Part shown: in pieces, positions 9,733-22,870 of the stretch
Layout: each line of letters begins with the position of its first letter
How positions within the stretch are numbered: position 1 is the first letter of the stretch
Origin: Anthoceros angustus
Lineage: Eukaryota > Streptophyta > Anthocerotopsida > Anthocerotales > Anthocerotaceae
NCBI GenBank assembly: GCA_010909165.1
Contig: MU008184.1
Span: 868,001 to 932,000, forward strand
DNA: 64,000 bases
Reading direction: 5' to 3'
Notes under the pieces: model-generated
Told to the model about the DNA's origin: nothing
Databases searched by the model: none
What the model saw: only the letters and a program-made list of their open reading frames with translations
Made by a program: the position numbers and the translations under genes

Positions 9733-12700
9733 TGTGGGCTCGTGCTTCCCTTGGAGGTTAGGAAATAAGTGGGGTTTTTTTTTAAATCGAAAGTGAAATA
9801 AGGAGGAATAAGCACGAAGCAGGCCCGGTGTGCTCGGTGTACTCGGTTTCAGCGGGGGCAGACCCGGTACCACTCTGACTACGAATTTTGCAGGGGTATC
9901 GGATAAGTCCGGACCCCACTCCGGGTCAAAACATGATAAGTCGCGAGAAGTAATTTAGAAGTTGAGTCGTGAAGTCATCGAGCGGCGCCACGGACGGCCC
10001 CGAGTGGAGGTCGGCATGCAGCAGCGACCGAGCTGGCCGAGGCAGGTGTATTCACGCCCGCGGATCGGCAGAAGGCCGTAGGCGCGAAGCGCGCAAGGCC
10101 GCAGAGTAAGCCATGCGCACTGTGGAAGGGCACCTCCCGCCCGCACTTCCCAACCCGCGGCCGACGAGGAGGTCATTTCGCGCGACTCGAGACACGCAGC
10201 CTCTGCGCCCGCAACCCCGCCCGGGCGCTATCTCGAACGCCAGCCCCGCTGCTCACCGCTGGTTGGAGCAACGCAGCCAAGAGGGCGATCGTGCCGATCT
10301 CGCAATCGCGCTCAAGGGAGAAGAAGGCGATGGGACCCAAGAAGGTCATGGAGGTATGGGAGCCATGGAACCCGGTAGAGCGCAACATTGTAACCCGCTA
10401 TCCGACTTTGGGCCGTCCGGAGGAGGCGGAGGATTGGTCAAGAGTGGCACTAGACGTGTTCCAGTCGTCCGACATGACAGTCACCCGTCCGGAGTTCGCA
10501 AGATGTTGGCAGCCAACAAGGAGGTTCGATCCAAGAACCTCCGGAGGATCCTGTGAGGTGGACCTTGAGGTCCCGAGGGCTACAACCGCCCAATGAGGAG
10601 GTTGGAGTCCCAACCTCAAGGCGAGGGAAAGATAGAGGCGCAAGGGCGCGTCAAGTCCCGAACGCAGCGACAACCCGGTTGATGCCTGACCCCGGATGTA
10701 GGGTGAGGGCGGGGATCATTGTCCATCGAACTTGCTCACCAAGGTGGATCACCTTGGTGATAATTTATTGGTGTTCTGCGCTGCGTGGGCAAGAGGGCGA
10801 CCGGGAAGGATCATCTTCGCCAGTTCAGCCTGAGGCCCCAAGCCGAGGAGAAGCCACTGCTGACTATCCCATACCGATCCATGTGGGGACATTACGACCT
10901 CAAGGATGGGGAAGAAGAGCGGCGCCCGAAAGGGTTGGCGGCTCCTAGCAGAGCGGCAAGGCGCCTGAGGTAGAGGCCCGACCCCTAGGGCCAAACGGGT
11001 CCGGAGGAGGACGATCGAAGGATACCGACTCCATACGTCGAACGGACCCCTCACCACCTAGGGAAGTGTGGAAGATATCCCGCTTCCTCCTCTTGGTGCC
11101 CCCACGGAGCAAGGCAAGCAGAGACGCCCCGCCCGACAAATTTCACCCACCACCCACAACGGCAGAGGAGCCCCGACGAACTCGGGCAATCAAGAGGCGG
11201 AAGACGGTGCCACACCGCCAACGCAGCACCCTGACGGCGCCTGCCCCCCGCCCACGGAGTGGCAAGAGGTCAAGAGGCGTGAGAAGGGCAGAAGGACGCC
11301 GCCAAGGAGCAGGAGGTCACCGCAACCCCACTGAGCCGGTCCCTGCCGCCGACCGGGAGAGGCAAGGGCCTGAACCCCTCACCCTCCGAGCCCTGTGACT
11401 AAGAGGGCGAATTGGCGCCAAGAGGGCTACAAGGAGGGTGAAGCTCCTGACTCGACTGTCAGACCTAAGGGACCCGATTAGGTCCGAGAACCCAGCCCGA
11501 CTGCCTCGGATCAGATGGAGGTCCTGACCGTGAGATGCCCGCCTCCCACGGACTTTTGGGGGCCTCACTAATGGCGGCCGTGGAAGAGACACGGGGGTCC
11601 TGCTACACATGGAGGATGCTGGGGTCTCATGGGACATGAGAAGACCTGTGAAGTGAAGCCACAAGGAGGCGATGGTGCTCCTCCGTGAGCAATTGGAGGC
11701 GGCCCAGAGGCGAGGAGGAAGGCGGCTCTCGCCGATCAAGAAGGGAAACGCCGAGGCCGAAGAGAAGTCCGTCCATTCGACAGACGGACTAAATTCCTTC
11801 ACCGGGTGAGCAAAGCAGCAGTGAGGCCCAAGCTGGGTCAAGACCTGCAGTGAGAGGGGTAGCGCAGAGGCAGAGGAGGCCCGAGCAAGCAGAAGGCTCG
11901 CGACCGGCCGAGGCGGCCTACCGACCAGCACTAAGTCGGGCGGCCTGTGAAGGCGGCGAGGGAGGCGAAGTCCGCTAAGATCGACCGCGATCACTATCGG
12001 CGTGATCGAACCGGTGGAGGGAGACGGCAGGATAGCCGCGCTAACTCAAGACGGAGCAGGAGGCGGCGAGCAGGGCCACCCATGCCGAGGAGAAGGAAGC
12101 CCGCGACAAGGAGATGGAGGATCTCCGACCCGGCGCGAGGTGGAGCAACAGTGAGATGGAAGACCGCAAGGAGACTCGAGTCGCAGCCCAAGTTACCATT
12201 GAGCGGAATGGCAATCTGGCGTGATCACGGATCACGAACGAGATAGAGCGCCCACCTGCTGGACGGAGGAGGTAAGGCGATGGAACAAGGAGCAGTGACG
12301 CCGAAATGGAGAAGGACTCGACAAGCACGCACGCAGAGTTGCCCGACCGCCCTGAGAGGAGATGGCGAGCTAAAGGCCGTGGATGAACGGGAGCGAGAGC
12401 ACCGGACGCAAAAGAAGCCGTCCGCTTAAGGAAGGCGAAGGAGCGCGCTATGGCGTAAGCCGGCAGCAGAGGAAACGACGGGAGCCGGAAAGTGAGCAAC
12501 AACAAGGTTGCGGTGGAGGTGACCGAGGCGCCTTGTGGCCTCGCGAGATTCGCCCGCCCACCAAACTCGGGTGGGAGATGGTCCAAAGAAGCCGACAAAG
12601 ACGCCTCCCGAGCACCAATGGCGAAAGGAGTATCGGTGCTCCACATGTGGAAGAGGCAATCCAAAGAATTGACTCGGATTTTGCCTACTACCACGCCGAG

Positions 12701-13809
12701 CTCCTTAAGGCATTGAAGCTCGCCATAAAACGGACGGACCCCTCCCCAAGGCCTGGGGATGAAGGACATGGGGACAAGACGGACCCTAGTGGCCCTGCTT
12801 GGAGACGACGGCACGGGGAGAAGAGCCTCGGGAGGACGCGCCAATACAACGGACCTCGGTAAGTCCACCGCAACCCGCCCGGGAGGATAGAGATGGGGGC
12901 CGAAGGAAGGAGAATCCAACCCGACCCAAGACAAGGGCCTGGGGTAGGGATGAGGGCCCAGAGAAGAGGTCCGCAGACAGGGGTCCGAGCTTGGGGACCG
13001 GACCCAGAATAAGTTCGGACCCCGAGGTCCGAACCCAGATGAGACCGACCTGCACGGACTCGGAAATAAGGCGACTCAAGTTCGACCGAGTCGAGACCGA
13101 CCCCGAGGTCCCGACTCGTGAAGCAAGGAGGAGTCCTCCGACTCGCCGGGGAGCCACGGGTTCTACCGGAGGGACCCACTGTGGGGAAGACGTTAGGTAA
13201 CGGCGTCGCCGACCGCACGAGCTCCAACCCGGTGATTCCGGAAGAGGAAGGGGTCCCGCGGATCATCCGATTGTGCGCCCGCAACTGTGACGGGAGATTG
13301 GACCACCAATACCGAGACGGAACCTGTGACCTCCCCAAGGAGATAGGAATATATGATGAAATGGCCACCACCAATAGGGTGTAATAAAGACGCCGACTTG
13401 GGCGTAGTATAAGAGGGCCGAGGTCGCTCAATAAATCATCTTCTTGGTGTTGATGCTGCTTGCACTTGTGTGTCTTCATGCTAACGTGAGTCCCGAGTCA
13501 TCGAAAGGTGCAATGGCCCGGAGAGATCGATCAAGGTCCCGTGAACCCTAACGCAGGTGGTGGTGTGTGCGGGGAAGAGCGACGGGGACCCGTGGTCGCA
13601 GAGCAGCCGCCCAGGCGTGCACCGGAACGTGGAGCCGGAGGGACTCGAGGGGCAGAGTCTGGACGAGAGGCCCGCTGAGCAACGAGGAGGTCCGACCGTG
13701 TAGCCACTTGCTTCTTTTCCAAGGTTGATGAGCGAGTGAGAGTGATGAGAGGAACGGACTAAAGGAGAGTGACGCGTGAACGATACAAAACGGGTCCTAA
13801 ACGCTCACA
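9733..13809 (+). mobile_element. Left arm of large inverted repeat (4.1 kb unit)
   Basis: The unit starts TGTGGGCTCGTG and ends CGCTCACA. It matches the right arm (15,117-19,456) in reverse complement over its length. Landmarks are gaaataagtgggg (9,765), ggatcattgtccatcgaactt...caccaaggtggatcaccttggtg (10,714-10,763), the atatatgatgaaatggcc...aataaagacgccgacttgggcgtagtata block (13,349-13,412), and the terminal gtcctaaacgctcaca. An AATAAA in caataaatcatc (about 13,430) lies near the end, as in an LTR. The interior is GC-rich and encodes charged coiled-coil pieces (HVEEAIQRIDSDFAYYHAELL at 12,640-12,710, plus frame). No pol domain is seen. A giant LTR, a LARD-type element or a foldback-element arm are all possible. 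Confidence 0.6.
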
Positions 13810-15116
13810 CCGGCCTGCTCGTGAACATTATGAGTAGTTAGACGCAAACGACATTGTGTGTTAAAGTTGAGCCGGACGCAGGCGGCAATCGAACGCTGCA
13901 ACGAGCTTATCATTCTCTGAACGGACTCCTTACTACAACGACGGATTGTGCGCGCCTGGCCGTCAAAAGTCGCGCCAAACGTCCCGCCCGCCAAAGCCAT
14001 CGCCTAAGCCGGGCAGATTGATGGCCTGGGCGGCCTGACATCCTGGGCCTTCCGCCACTGCTCCTCCCCCAAAGCTCCACGCAGCCATGGCCTCCCGCCC
14101 ATAGCCGGACAGGCAACCGCCTTCCTCCTCCAGAGCCCTTGCCTCCGCCCATCCTGAAGTGCCACTTCCTTCTCCAAGTGCTTTATCTGCACGGCCCAAG
14201 CCTCCAGCCTCTTTCAATCACGCAACTCCTGATCGCTTCTCCTCCTTCGCGTGGATCCTATCTGCTGGGTCTTGATTCTCCGTGAAATCTGCCAGGGACG
14301 CATCTTGGAGTTGCCAGGATGTCTTGTCACCTTCAGTCCATATGCTCTGCCTTCCTATGAGCACATCTATTTTGGGTCACCATTTCTTCTTCTTGGCCGA
14401 GCCGTACCGCCACTGCTCCTATTAGCCACAAGAGTGTGTCCCATTCTAAGATAGTCGGTAGTGATCCTGCCACCCACAATATGATCAGCCTCGCCCGGGT
14501 TTGGTGTTAGTTCCATGAGCCGCCGGGCTGTGTCCTGCAAGCATCCTTACCCTCCTCCGCCTCGCGCCCTCCTTCCAGTGAGGTCCTGCTTACTCCCCGC
14601 ACGCTCCTCGTGATCCAAGGGTCTTGGTCTGTCTCAATCTACCTCCCGCTGCCTTTCCTCCTCGATGCCAGGGACTCCGGCCTCCGCCGCCCACCGCCAT
14701 TAGTTCCACCATCCTCCTAGGTGGCTCTCACTTCCATGGGCCCTTCTCCCTGACCAGAGGCTAAAGAACCGCCCATGGCCAAGAAGCTAAAACTTCGCTT
14801 CTTCCACGGGGTGGTCACCGGGAGATGCCTGCTTAAGTCTGGTGGGGGCATCTCTGGTCGTCAAGGACCGCCATATCGCTGGAGTGAAGTCCCGGGACTG
14901 GGCACCAATGGGACCTCAAGTCCCTCGAGTGTTGTGGTGTGGCGCGATTTCGGCCGATGGCCACCGCGCATAATCCCGGTTGCTGTAGGAAGGAGTCCGC
15001 TCCCAAGGGAATGACAGTTCGCTTGTGCCGCTTTCAGCGATTCTCGCCTTTACTTAGTTCCAACGCACACATTCACCGCTCACGCCTAACTACTGCAACA
15101 ATCACCGTGACAGTCT
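13810..15116. other. Spacer between the two inverted arms
   Basis: This 1.3 kb centre does not match either arm. On the minus strand 13,910-14,250 gives a Gly/Ala/Glu-rich helical sequence (KEAGGLGRADKALGEGSG), similar in style to the coiled-coil gag-like ORFs in the window. The plus strand has weak ORFs only. No transposase or RNA gene is recognised. Confidence 0.4.
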
Positions 15117-18100
15117 TGTGATGGCTAAACGCTTAAGGACCTGCCTCAGATTGCTCACGTCACACTCACACCTCCGTCTCCTCTCCACCACACTACACTT
15201 ATCGCCTTAGGGAAAGACGCTGCGTTACATGCCCGACCTCCTCCGCTGCTCTGCCTCCGTCCGGCTCAGACGCCTCCCGAGTCCCTCCGGCCACACGCTC
15301 CGCTGGCCGGGCTCGACGCAGCACGGGTCCCGCCACCTCCCCGCACACACCACAACACGTTAGGTCCGCTACCGTGACCTCGATCAATCTCTCCGAGCTG
15401 CCGTGCCGCTGACTCAGACTCACGTTAGCAAGAAGACACACAAAGGTCTGCAAGAACGCATCAACACCAAGAGAAAGATGATTTATTCAGGCAGCCTTTC
15501 TTATACTACGCCCAAGTCGGCGCCTTTATTACACCTATTCGAGCCGATGGCTCACCTAATCGCCGCCTACCATCCTATTCCTCCCTATCTCCTTCGTAGT
15601 GTGGGAAGGTCCGGGTTCGCCTTGGGATTGGTGGTCCAATCTCCCGTCACGATTGCAGGCGCGCAATCGGATGATCCGCGGCGGGCCCTCCTCTCTCCGG
15701 AATCTGCGGGTTGGGCTCGGCGTGATGCGGCCGGTACCACAACGTCATCCTCCCCTGGCCTCCCATGGGTCCCCTCCGGTGGGGCCGCTATCTGCTCCCC
15801 TAAGCGTAAGTCGAGAGGGGCTCCTCCTCTTGCCGAGTCCGGACCTCGAGGTCGGTCTCGACTCGGTCTGAACTCCGAGTCAGCTTATTTCACAGTCCGG
15901 TGGGTGGGTCCGGCCTCGTCTCTGAGGTTCGGACCTCGGTCGAACTTATTCAGTCCGGTCCCCAAGCTCCGGACCCCTTGCCTGTGGACCTCGTGCGCTT
16001 CCTCATCCCTACCCAGACCCTTGTCTTGGGTCGGGTTGGCTCCTCATACCGCCTTTCGGGCCGTCACCTCCCTTCTCACAGGCGGGTTGCGGTGAACTTA
16101 CCACAGGGTCCGTTGCGTCTCGCTCCTCTTGAGGCTCTTCTCCCCGTCGTCTCCAAGCAGGGGCCACTAGAGTCCCTGTCTTGTCCCCATGCCCTTCTTC
16201 CCCTCAGGCCTTCCGAGTCCGTCTATTTCTGGTGAGAGGCCTCAGCCGGGAGCTCGGTGGTAATAGGCAAAGTCGAATCCACTTGTTGGTGCCTCTTCCA
16301 TGTGCGGGCACCGTACTCCCTTCGCCATAGGTGCTCGGGGAGCGTCTTGCCCGGCTTGGACCACCTCCCTTGAGTTTGATAGGTGGGGCCCTTCTTGCAG
16401 CTGCCTCGGTCACCTCCTCCACCTTGTTGTTGCTCCACTGCTCCAACTCCCTTCCGCTCGCTGCCCGGCTTACCAGCCATAGCGGCGTTCCCCTTCCGCC
16501 TTCCTCAAGCTGGACCCGGCTTCTTATGCCTTCCGGTGCTCCTCTCATCCATTGTGCTCCGCCATCTCCCTCTCAGGTCGGGCAACTCTGCGGGCTGCCC
16601 AGGCCCTTCTCCATCTCGGCGTCACTGCTCCTGTTCCATCGCCGTCACACTCCGTCCAGCGAGGGCCGCTCTATTTCGTTCGCGTTCGCGACATATCTAT
16701 GAGACTACCATTCCTCTCAATGGTAGTTTGAAGGCTGACTCAAAGTCTCCTTGCGGTCTTCCATCTCCACATTTGCTGCTCCACCTCACGCGGTGAGTGG
16801 AGATCCTCCATCTCCTTGTCGCGAACTTCACAGGCTGGTGGTCGCTTGCTCCGCCTCCTGCTCCATCTTGAGGCGGTGGGCGCTCTATCTCGCTCGAAGT
16901 CTTGGATTCTCTGTTGAGAACCCCTTGCTGCTCAAGCGTCTTGGGTTGTAACTCCAAGGTGTCCTTCTCCTCCGGCTCCTGCCGCCTCCCTTCTACCTCC
17001 TCCTGCCGAGGTCCCCGATTTCCGGTCTTGGCCTCCGGTTTTTGCGGCTCGTGCTTGCTCTCTTGCCGCTGCTCGGCCTTGGCGTGGCTGCGCCTCCCTC
17101 CACCGTTCCGATCCGATAGTGATCGCGGTTGTGCCGTGGCTTCCGCCTCCTTGGCCACCTTCACGAGCCTCTCGGCAGCTCTGGTCTGGTCAGGCCGCCT
17201 CCGGTCCAGGCCCGCTCCGCCGGGCCTCTTAGCCTCTGCTGCGCTACCCTCCGCTGCGGTCCTCGGCGCTTGGGCCTCCTTAGCACCTTGGCTCCTCCGG
17301 TGAAGGAATTTAGTCGGTCCTTGCGGATGGACGGACTTCCCTCTCGGCCTCCCGTTTCCCTTCCTCAATCGGCCGAGCTTGGCCTTCCTCCTTGCCTCCT
17401 GGGCCCCTCAAGCTGCTCACGGAGGAGTACCATGCGCCTCGGGTGGCTTCTACCTCCACAGGTCTTCTCGGCCATCCAGAGACCCCAAAGCATACAAATC
17501 CATGGCCAGTAGCAGGACTGGTGTTTCTTCCACGGCCGCTGAGGCTCCCACAAAGTCGTAGTGGGGAGGCGGCATGATCCGCCGAGGACCTCCATCGCAT
17601 CAGGAGTAAGTCGGTGGGTTCTCGGACCTAATCGGGACCCTTGGGTCACGAGTCTTGACTCGGAGCTTCACCCTCCTTGGCCCTTTTGGCGCGAGCTCCT
17701 TCTCCTTTTTCTCACAGGGGCTCGGAGGAGGTGAGGGGTCGGGAGCAAGCCCTTTGCCCCTTCACAGCCGGAGGCAGGACCCGGCTCAGTGCAGCTGCGC
17801 GTGTCCTCTGCTCCTCGGCGTCCCTTTACGCCCTCCTTGCTTCCTCACTTCTTGCCACTCAGTAGGCGGGGTGAAATCTTGGCACCGTCCCGTCTGCGTT
17901 GCGTGATGTCTTGCGTCTCTTGGTTCCCTCAGTCGTGGGCTCCATGCGTGGTTGTGGTGGTGGGGGGCTATTGTTGGCCGCCTCTGCTTCACTCGGTTGG
18001 GGCACCAGGGAGGAAGCGGATTTCCTCCCATACTTCCACAGGTGGTGGGGGTCCGTTCAGACGTATGGAGTCAGGAATTCCCTCGATCGTCCTCCTCCGG

Positions 18101-19456
18101 GTCGTTTGGCCTTGGTCGGCCTCCACCTCGGGCGCCCGCTCCACTTCCGGCCTCAGTCCTTTGGGCGCTCAAGCTCTCCCTCCTTGAGGAGAAATGTCCC
18201 CATACATGGATCGGTATGGGGGCGGCCCAGTGAGGCTTCTCGGTCCACGAGCTTGCGGGCCTCTGACTAAGCGAAGATAATCCTTCCCAGTCCGCCCTCT
18301 TCCCAGCGCATGGCGCATGCGAGAATACCAGCGGTTATCACCAAGGTGATCCACCTTGGTGGCGAGTTCAATGGACAATGATCCGGGCTACCGCCCTTAC
18401 TCGGTATCCGGGTCGGATATCAACCGGCCGTTGGTGGTCCTGCTGCGAGCCTCGGCGCCGCTTGTTGCGGCCCTATCTTCCCCGCCGCCTTGAGGGGCTC
18501 GGCACCACCCCTTCTTCCTCCTTTGGGCGGTTGTAGGCCGCCCTCGGGACCTCAAGGTCCATCGCCTCGAGTCCTCCGGAGGTTCTTGGACCGCACTCCT
18601 TGTTGACCGCGCATCTTGAACTCCGGACGGTGGCCGAGCGTCGGACCGTCGGAGCGCATCCGGTGCCACTCCTCACTAATTCTCCGCTTCCTCCGGCCGG
18701 GGCCCAAAGTCCGGATAGCGGGTCACAATGTTGCGCTCACGAGGTTCCATGGCTCCCAAACTTCCATGAGCTTTTGGGTGCCATCGCCTTCTCTCCCCTT
18801 GTCGTGGCTGGGCCGGAGTTCAGCACGATCGCCCTCCTCGCCCGCGTTCGCTTCTCCAACCCAGGCGGTGAACTACGCTCGAAGGTCTTTGGGCGCTCAA
18901 GAGATAGCGCCGAGCCGGGTTGCGGGCGCAGAGGCTGCGGTGTCTCGGTGCGCGTGAAATGACCTTCCCTTGACGCCTTGGAGTAACGGCTGGGCGGAAG
19001 GCGCCTCTTCCACATCGTAGCGGAGTGCATGGCAGCCGACCTTCGCCTCCGCTTACTGCGGCCTTCGCGCATGCGTACTCGGCCTTCACCGCGCGGTCCC
19101 AGGCGTGAATACTGCCTGCGCGGCCAGTCTCGGTCGGGCCCGGTGCATGCCGACCTCCACTGGGCCGTCCACGTCACGTGGCGCCGCCTAGTCCGTCCTC
19201 ACGGCTCACTTCTAAGTTACTTTCCTGGCGTACTTATCACCTTGGACTGGGTGAGTCGGACTTATCCGTTACCCGGCGTAGTCGTGCACGCCATAGTAGT
19301 GGGTCAGGGTCGTTGCTCACTCCGGTCCGGAGTATACTCGGTGCGATCCGGAGTGCTATCCATGCTTATTCCTCCTTTTCCTTATTTTATCCTCCGCTCC
19401 TCGAAAAAACAAAACCCTACTTATTTCCCTAACCCCAAGGAAGTCCGTAGTCCACA
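15117..19456 (-). mobile_element. Right arm of large inverted repeat (4.3 kb unit)
   Basis: The minus strand begins TGTGGACTACGG (at 19,456) and ends AGCCATCACA (at 15,117), paralleling the TGTG...CACA ends of the left arm. Corresponding blocks include gttgcgggcgcagaggctgcgg (18,923), ttatcaccaaggtgatccaccttggtg (18,335-18,361) and actacgcccaagtcggcgcctttatt (15,507-15,532). A long minus-strand stretch (16,697-17,368) is rich in Glu, Arg, Lys and Ala (RLVKVAKEAEATAQPRSL), a coiled-coil gag-like protein. The divergence between arms (many small indels) shows that the inverted arrangement is old or was built from two separate insertions. Confidence 0.6.
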
Positions 19457-19479
19457 GTACCCAAGGGCTGTGTTTGTAA

Positions 19480-20085
19480 TGTTTGAACTTGGCGGTCCTT
19501 TGTGAGCAGTCTGCATGTTGTCTTGATGTTTACATATTCCACCTTGCTGACCCTCTCGGCGTCTCTATATAATGGTGGTAATCTGTTCTATGCTTGGTCC
19601 TCGCATGGGCAAGGATTGGAGAAGAGTGCAATAGCGGACATGTTGTCACACCTAAGTTGAGTGGCTCCAATCATGTTTGTTTGATTGACTCAGAATTGGC
19701 GCTCCCATTCGCTTCTTTATCGTCTCAATGCCTTATACTCTGCTTGATGAAAGGCCAGGCTAACGACGTTGCTTCTTACAACTCAATTCGATACTAAGAG
19801 AAAAGCGATTATCTTGTGAGCTTTACGTGTGTCGGAATCGGCTGCCCATTTTGCATCGGCAAAGGAGGTAAGCACAAACTTCTTATCCCCACTAGCTGTG
19901 TAGTGTAATCCCCATGTCAACGTTCCTTTCAAATACCGCTGCCCAGTGGGCTCTGCCAGGTGACTTGAGAAATTGGGATACAAGACTCACGTATAGAGAT
20001 GTCTGGGCGTGTCGATTAGCTAGAAAATCAGCAACCAACGGCGCAGGGCGACCATGTCGAAACATCAATTGAACTCGAGGTGTCT
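19480..20085 (-). pseudogene. Copia A RNase H and pol C-terminus
   Basis: Minus-strand pieces include CDNMSAIALFSNP (near 19,610-19,650), which fits the copia RNase H block CDNQSAI.L..NP, followed in another frame by HIEIDYHHYRDA-like and VEYVNIKT. Upstream, FADAKWAADSDTRKA (19,840-19,880) is the copia 'DADWA.D..TRRS' start of RNase H. Stops and frameshifts separate these, so it is inactive. Confidence 0.75.
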
Positions 20086-21276
20086 GCGGTTAGTTCTCTC
20101 CCACCCGAAGGTGTAGTTCTTGACGCGCTTCATCAAGATGAAACCACTTGAGTATTTCCTTAATATACTTTGTTTGATGCATGTTTATGGTACCCTGCTC
20201 ACGTTGTCTGAGAATTTGAATTCCCAAGCAGAACTGCAGCTCACCTTGATCTGTCATTTCAAATTCAGATCTAAGCATGTCCTTGACCCTAGTGAGCAGC
20301 GATGTGTCATTGGTAACAAGAATGGCATCATCCACATAGAGTGCCAAGATGACAAACATGCTGCCATCAGCGAAGAAGAAAACATTTGAGTCTGCAGGGG
20401 ACTGGATGAAACCAAGCTTCTTCAAGAACTTGACGATCCGCTTGTACCATGCCCCTTTGCTTCAGGCCATACAAGGTTTTAAGCAATTTGCAAACCTTTT
20501 TGGGCCATTTTTTACTAACAAACCCCTCTGGTTGGAACATGTATAGGATCTCTTCAAGTTCACCGTGAAGAAACGCCGTGCATACATCCATTTGATGCAC
20601 TTCCAAGTCAAACTCACCGCCATTGCCGAGTATCCTAATGTATTTGGTTTAACTACGAGAAAGGTATCCCCATAGTCCAACCGTATTTGATCGAACCCTC
20701 CGCAACTAATCTTGACTTATATCGGGCAACTATACCATCTGCATGGAGTTTGGTTTTGAAAACCCATTTGCAGCTGATAGGCTTGCGTCCTGGTGGCAGG
20801 TCCACAAGCTCCCATGTTTGATTCTTCATCAAAGAGTTATACTCGTCATCGATGGACTATCTCCACTTGTTACCATCAGGTCCATTCAGTGCTTCAGATT
20901 AAGATTGTGGGTCAGGCCTCACGTCAGGTACAGTGACTTTTGTCACATTTGCCTGCCTGAGGTCAATGGATTCGTACGGTTTCTCCAACCAATTTTCACG
21001 AGTACGTCGCGTGATAACATGGTGGATCAGTTCGAGGTGGTTGGTTACGTGGAACACATCCGTTCAATGTTGGAGTAGGTCATCAGTCGTGATGCAGATG
21101 AACCTTCACTCTCTGAATAGTCTCCCACTGCTCCCACTGATTGCTCATCATTTGAGTCCTCAGTGAAGAATTCATGTATGTTAACATTGTCGGCATCCAT
21201 TTGTTCTCCATCCGACAATGGGAACTCATCAGCCTAGATAAATGTCTAGATCATCATCTTCTTCCTCGTCAGGATT
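20086..21276 (-). pseudogene. Copia A reverse transcriptase
   Basis: One intact block (20,090-20,425) reads [20 protein letters not shown], then DAILVTNDTS and TDQGELQFCLGIQI. The YVDD catalytic box is encoded at 20,327-20,338. The block at 20,462-20,620 has [19 protein letters not shown] and [16 protein letters not shown], standard copia RT motifs. The N-terminal part and the acidic linker towards integrase (20,700-21,270) are frameshifted. A single frameshift near 20,440 separates the main pieces. Confidence 0.85.
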
Positions 21277-21843
21277 CTAAATGTTTTGCTGTTGAACAGG
21301 TGCTTGGGCTGCTGCAGGAGTGACAAGATCACCACCCTCAGGTGGCAATTCTGAGGTAACCTCCTCAACATGTGCTTGGGCTCCCTCCCGTGGTGAGGAC
21401 AGCTCATCAAATGTTACACTCCTTGCCAAGGTAATCTTGGATGTTTTTGGATCATATAATTTATACGCCTTTGTTTCCTCAGAGTAGCCTAAGAATATCA
21501 AGGCCTTTGCCCTGTCATCTAACTTTCTACGTTTCTGTCTTGGAATGTAGGCATACGCAAGAGATCCAAAAACTCTTAGATGCAGCAGACTAGGTTTTCT
21601 GCCCCAGAAGGACTCATACGGTGTTGAACCTGGCAGAGACTTTGTCAAGACCCTGTTTAGTATGTATGTTGCAGCAACAATGGCTTCTACCCAAAACCGC
21701 TTGGACAAACCTGCCCATGTGAGCATGCTGCGAATCATTCCCATAAGTGTTTGGTTTTTGCGTTCTGCCACCCCGTTTTGCTGCTGTGTATAAGGTACAG
21801 CCAGCTGCCTTGTGATTCCGTACTCTTCAAGTAGTGAATCATA
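21277..21843 (-). pseudogene. Copia A integrase, C-terminal half
   Basis: The translation starts inside the integrase core (DSLLEEYGI), then PYTQQQNGVAERKNQTLMG, the catalytic Glu context of the rve domain. It continues FWVEAIVAATYILNRV and the GKG-like LRVFGSLAYAYIPRQKRRKL region. The N-terminal half of the same integrase lies at 28,304 onward. The two are separated by copia B, which inserted with a TCATA duplication (21,839-21,843 and 28,299-28,303). This half is intact and in one frame. Confidence 0.85.
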
Positions 21844-21987
21844 TGACAAAGACAACGGAAGCATATATTGAAAATAAGAGCAATGATACAAAAAGTACTG
21901 GTCCATGTTTAAATAGTATATTAAGGATAACCCTAATTAAACTAATCTACCACTAACGAGTTAGGGTAAACACAATTAACTCTAACA
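21844..21987 (-). repeat. Copia B 3' LTR (left copy)
   Basis: TG...CA ended, 144 bp. It is preceded by TSD TCATA (21,839-21,843). It matches the right LTR except in aaaagtactggtcc versus aaaatcttggtcc, caatgata versus caataata, and taacgag versus taaccgag. Confidence 0.93.
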
Positions 21988-22870
21988 CCCCACTTAACCT
22001 AACGAGGTTAAAAGGAGTTAAAGCCACACGAACCGAAACAACACCACACCAAGTCCAACACACGAGGAAACACAAAGCACAAGCAAGCGTGCAAACTAAC
22101 TCCACTGCAAGGACACATTTCTCTCGCGATAGCAGACACAAAGCCCGCCCGGGCTTAAAATCACACCCCGCGCACACCAGCACAGCACGGCACCGCGCCA
22201 CCAACACCACGATCGCGGTGGCCGCCACCGCCCGCGACGGAAAAAATCCATCGCGCCTTCCTCGACAATCGCAATGGCGTCCGATGGCGCCGGGAACCAC
22301 AAACGTATGGTGCCGGGCGTGATCGATTCTCCACCAGCGATCTGAATCGCACGCTCACCACACTCCGGCCACGGCGAAAAGGCGCCACCGCGAATCACGG
22401 TCGGCACCAAGTGACGGGATGGCCCTGCGGACGGCGAGCTTTGCCGCGGACGGCAACCAAAGCCGAGATTGAGTCAGTCCGAGGCTCAATCGCAACAAAG
22501 ACACGATCGCGATCTTTGTCAGGCGGATGAGACACAAGCCGAGAGCCACTCAGAAATACAAAAGTGGTAGCAGTCGAGATGAGGGCAAAGGGACTTGAGA
22601 CTTCGTGTTGCAACACACTCGGACTGTTTCCCTTTAAAGCATTGTTGTTTTTTTTTCGATTTGTGTGTTTCGATCTGTGACTGCGTTGAATAACAAAGTG
22701 ATGCTTCATCCACCAGTACGTAATCTCATTTCACTTATGTTCATTTTGCGTCCATAAATCCCAAAAATACATAGGAGAGTATAGCTGAAAATTAGATAGT
22801 AATTCCATATTGTAGAAAACCAAGTGTCACTCTCCTCATATATATAAAATCGATTTTGATATAGGGGTTG
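21988..22870 (-). other. Copia B 3' untranslated region
   Basis: This lies between the pol end (about 22,870) and the 3' LTR. The minus strand ends GGTTAAGTGGGG immediately before the LTR, the polypurine tract. The interior holds GC-rich sequence (22,140-22,450) with no recognised coding motif. Its length (~880 bp) is unusual for copia, so a small unrecognised insertion may be included. Confidence 0.5.

Noticed and set aside
11317-11994. 225-codon minus-strand ORF in the left arm
   Set aside because: The corresponding right-arm frame is not conserved and the composition is typical of GC-rich antisense.
12041-12934. Long minus-strand ORF (297 codons) in the left arm
   Set aside because: It is antisense to the charged coiled-coil frame shared with the other arm, and no domain is visible. 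GC-rich DNA produces long spurious frames.
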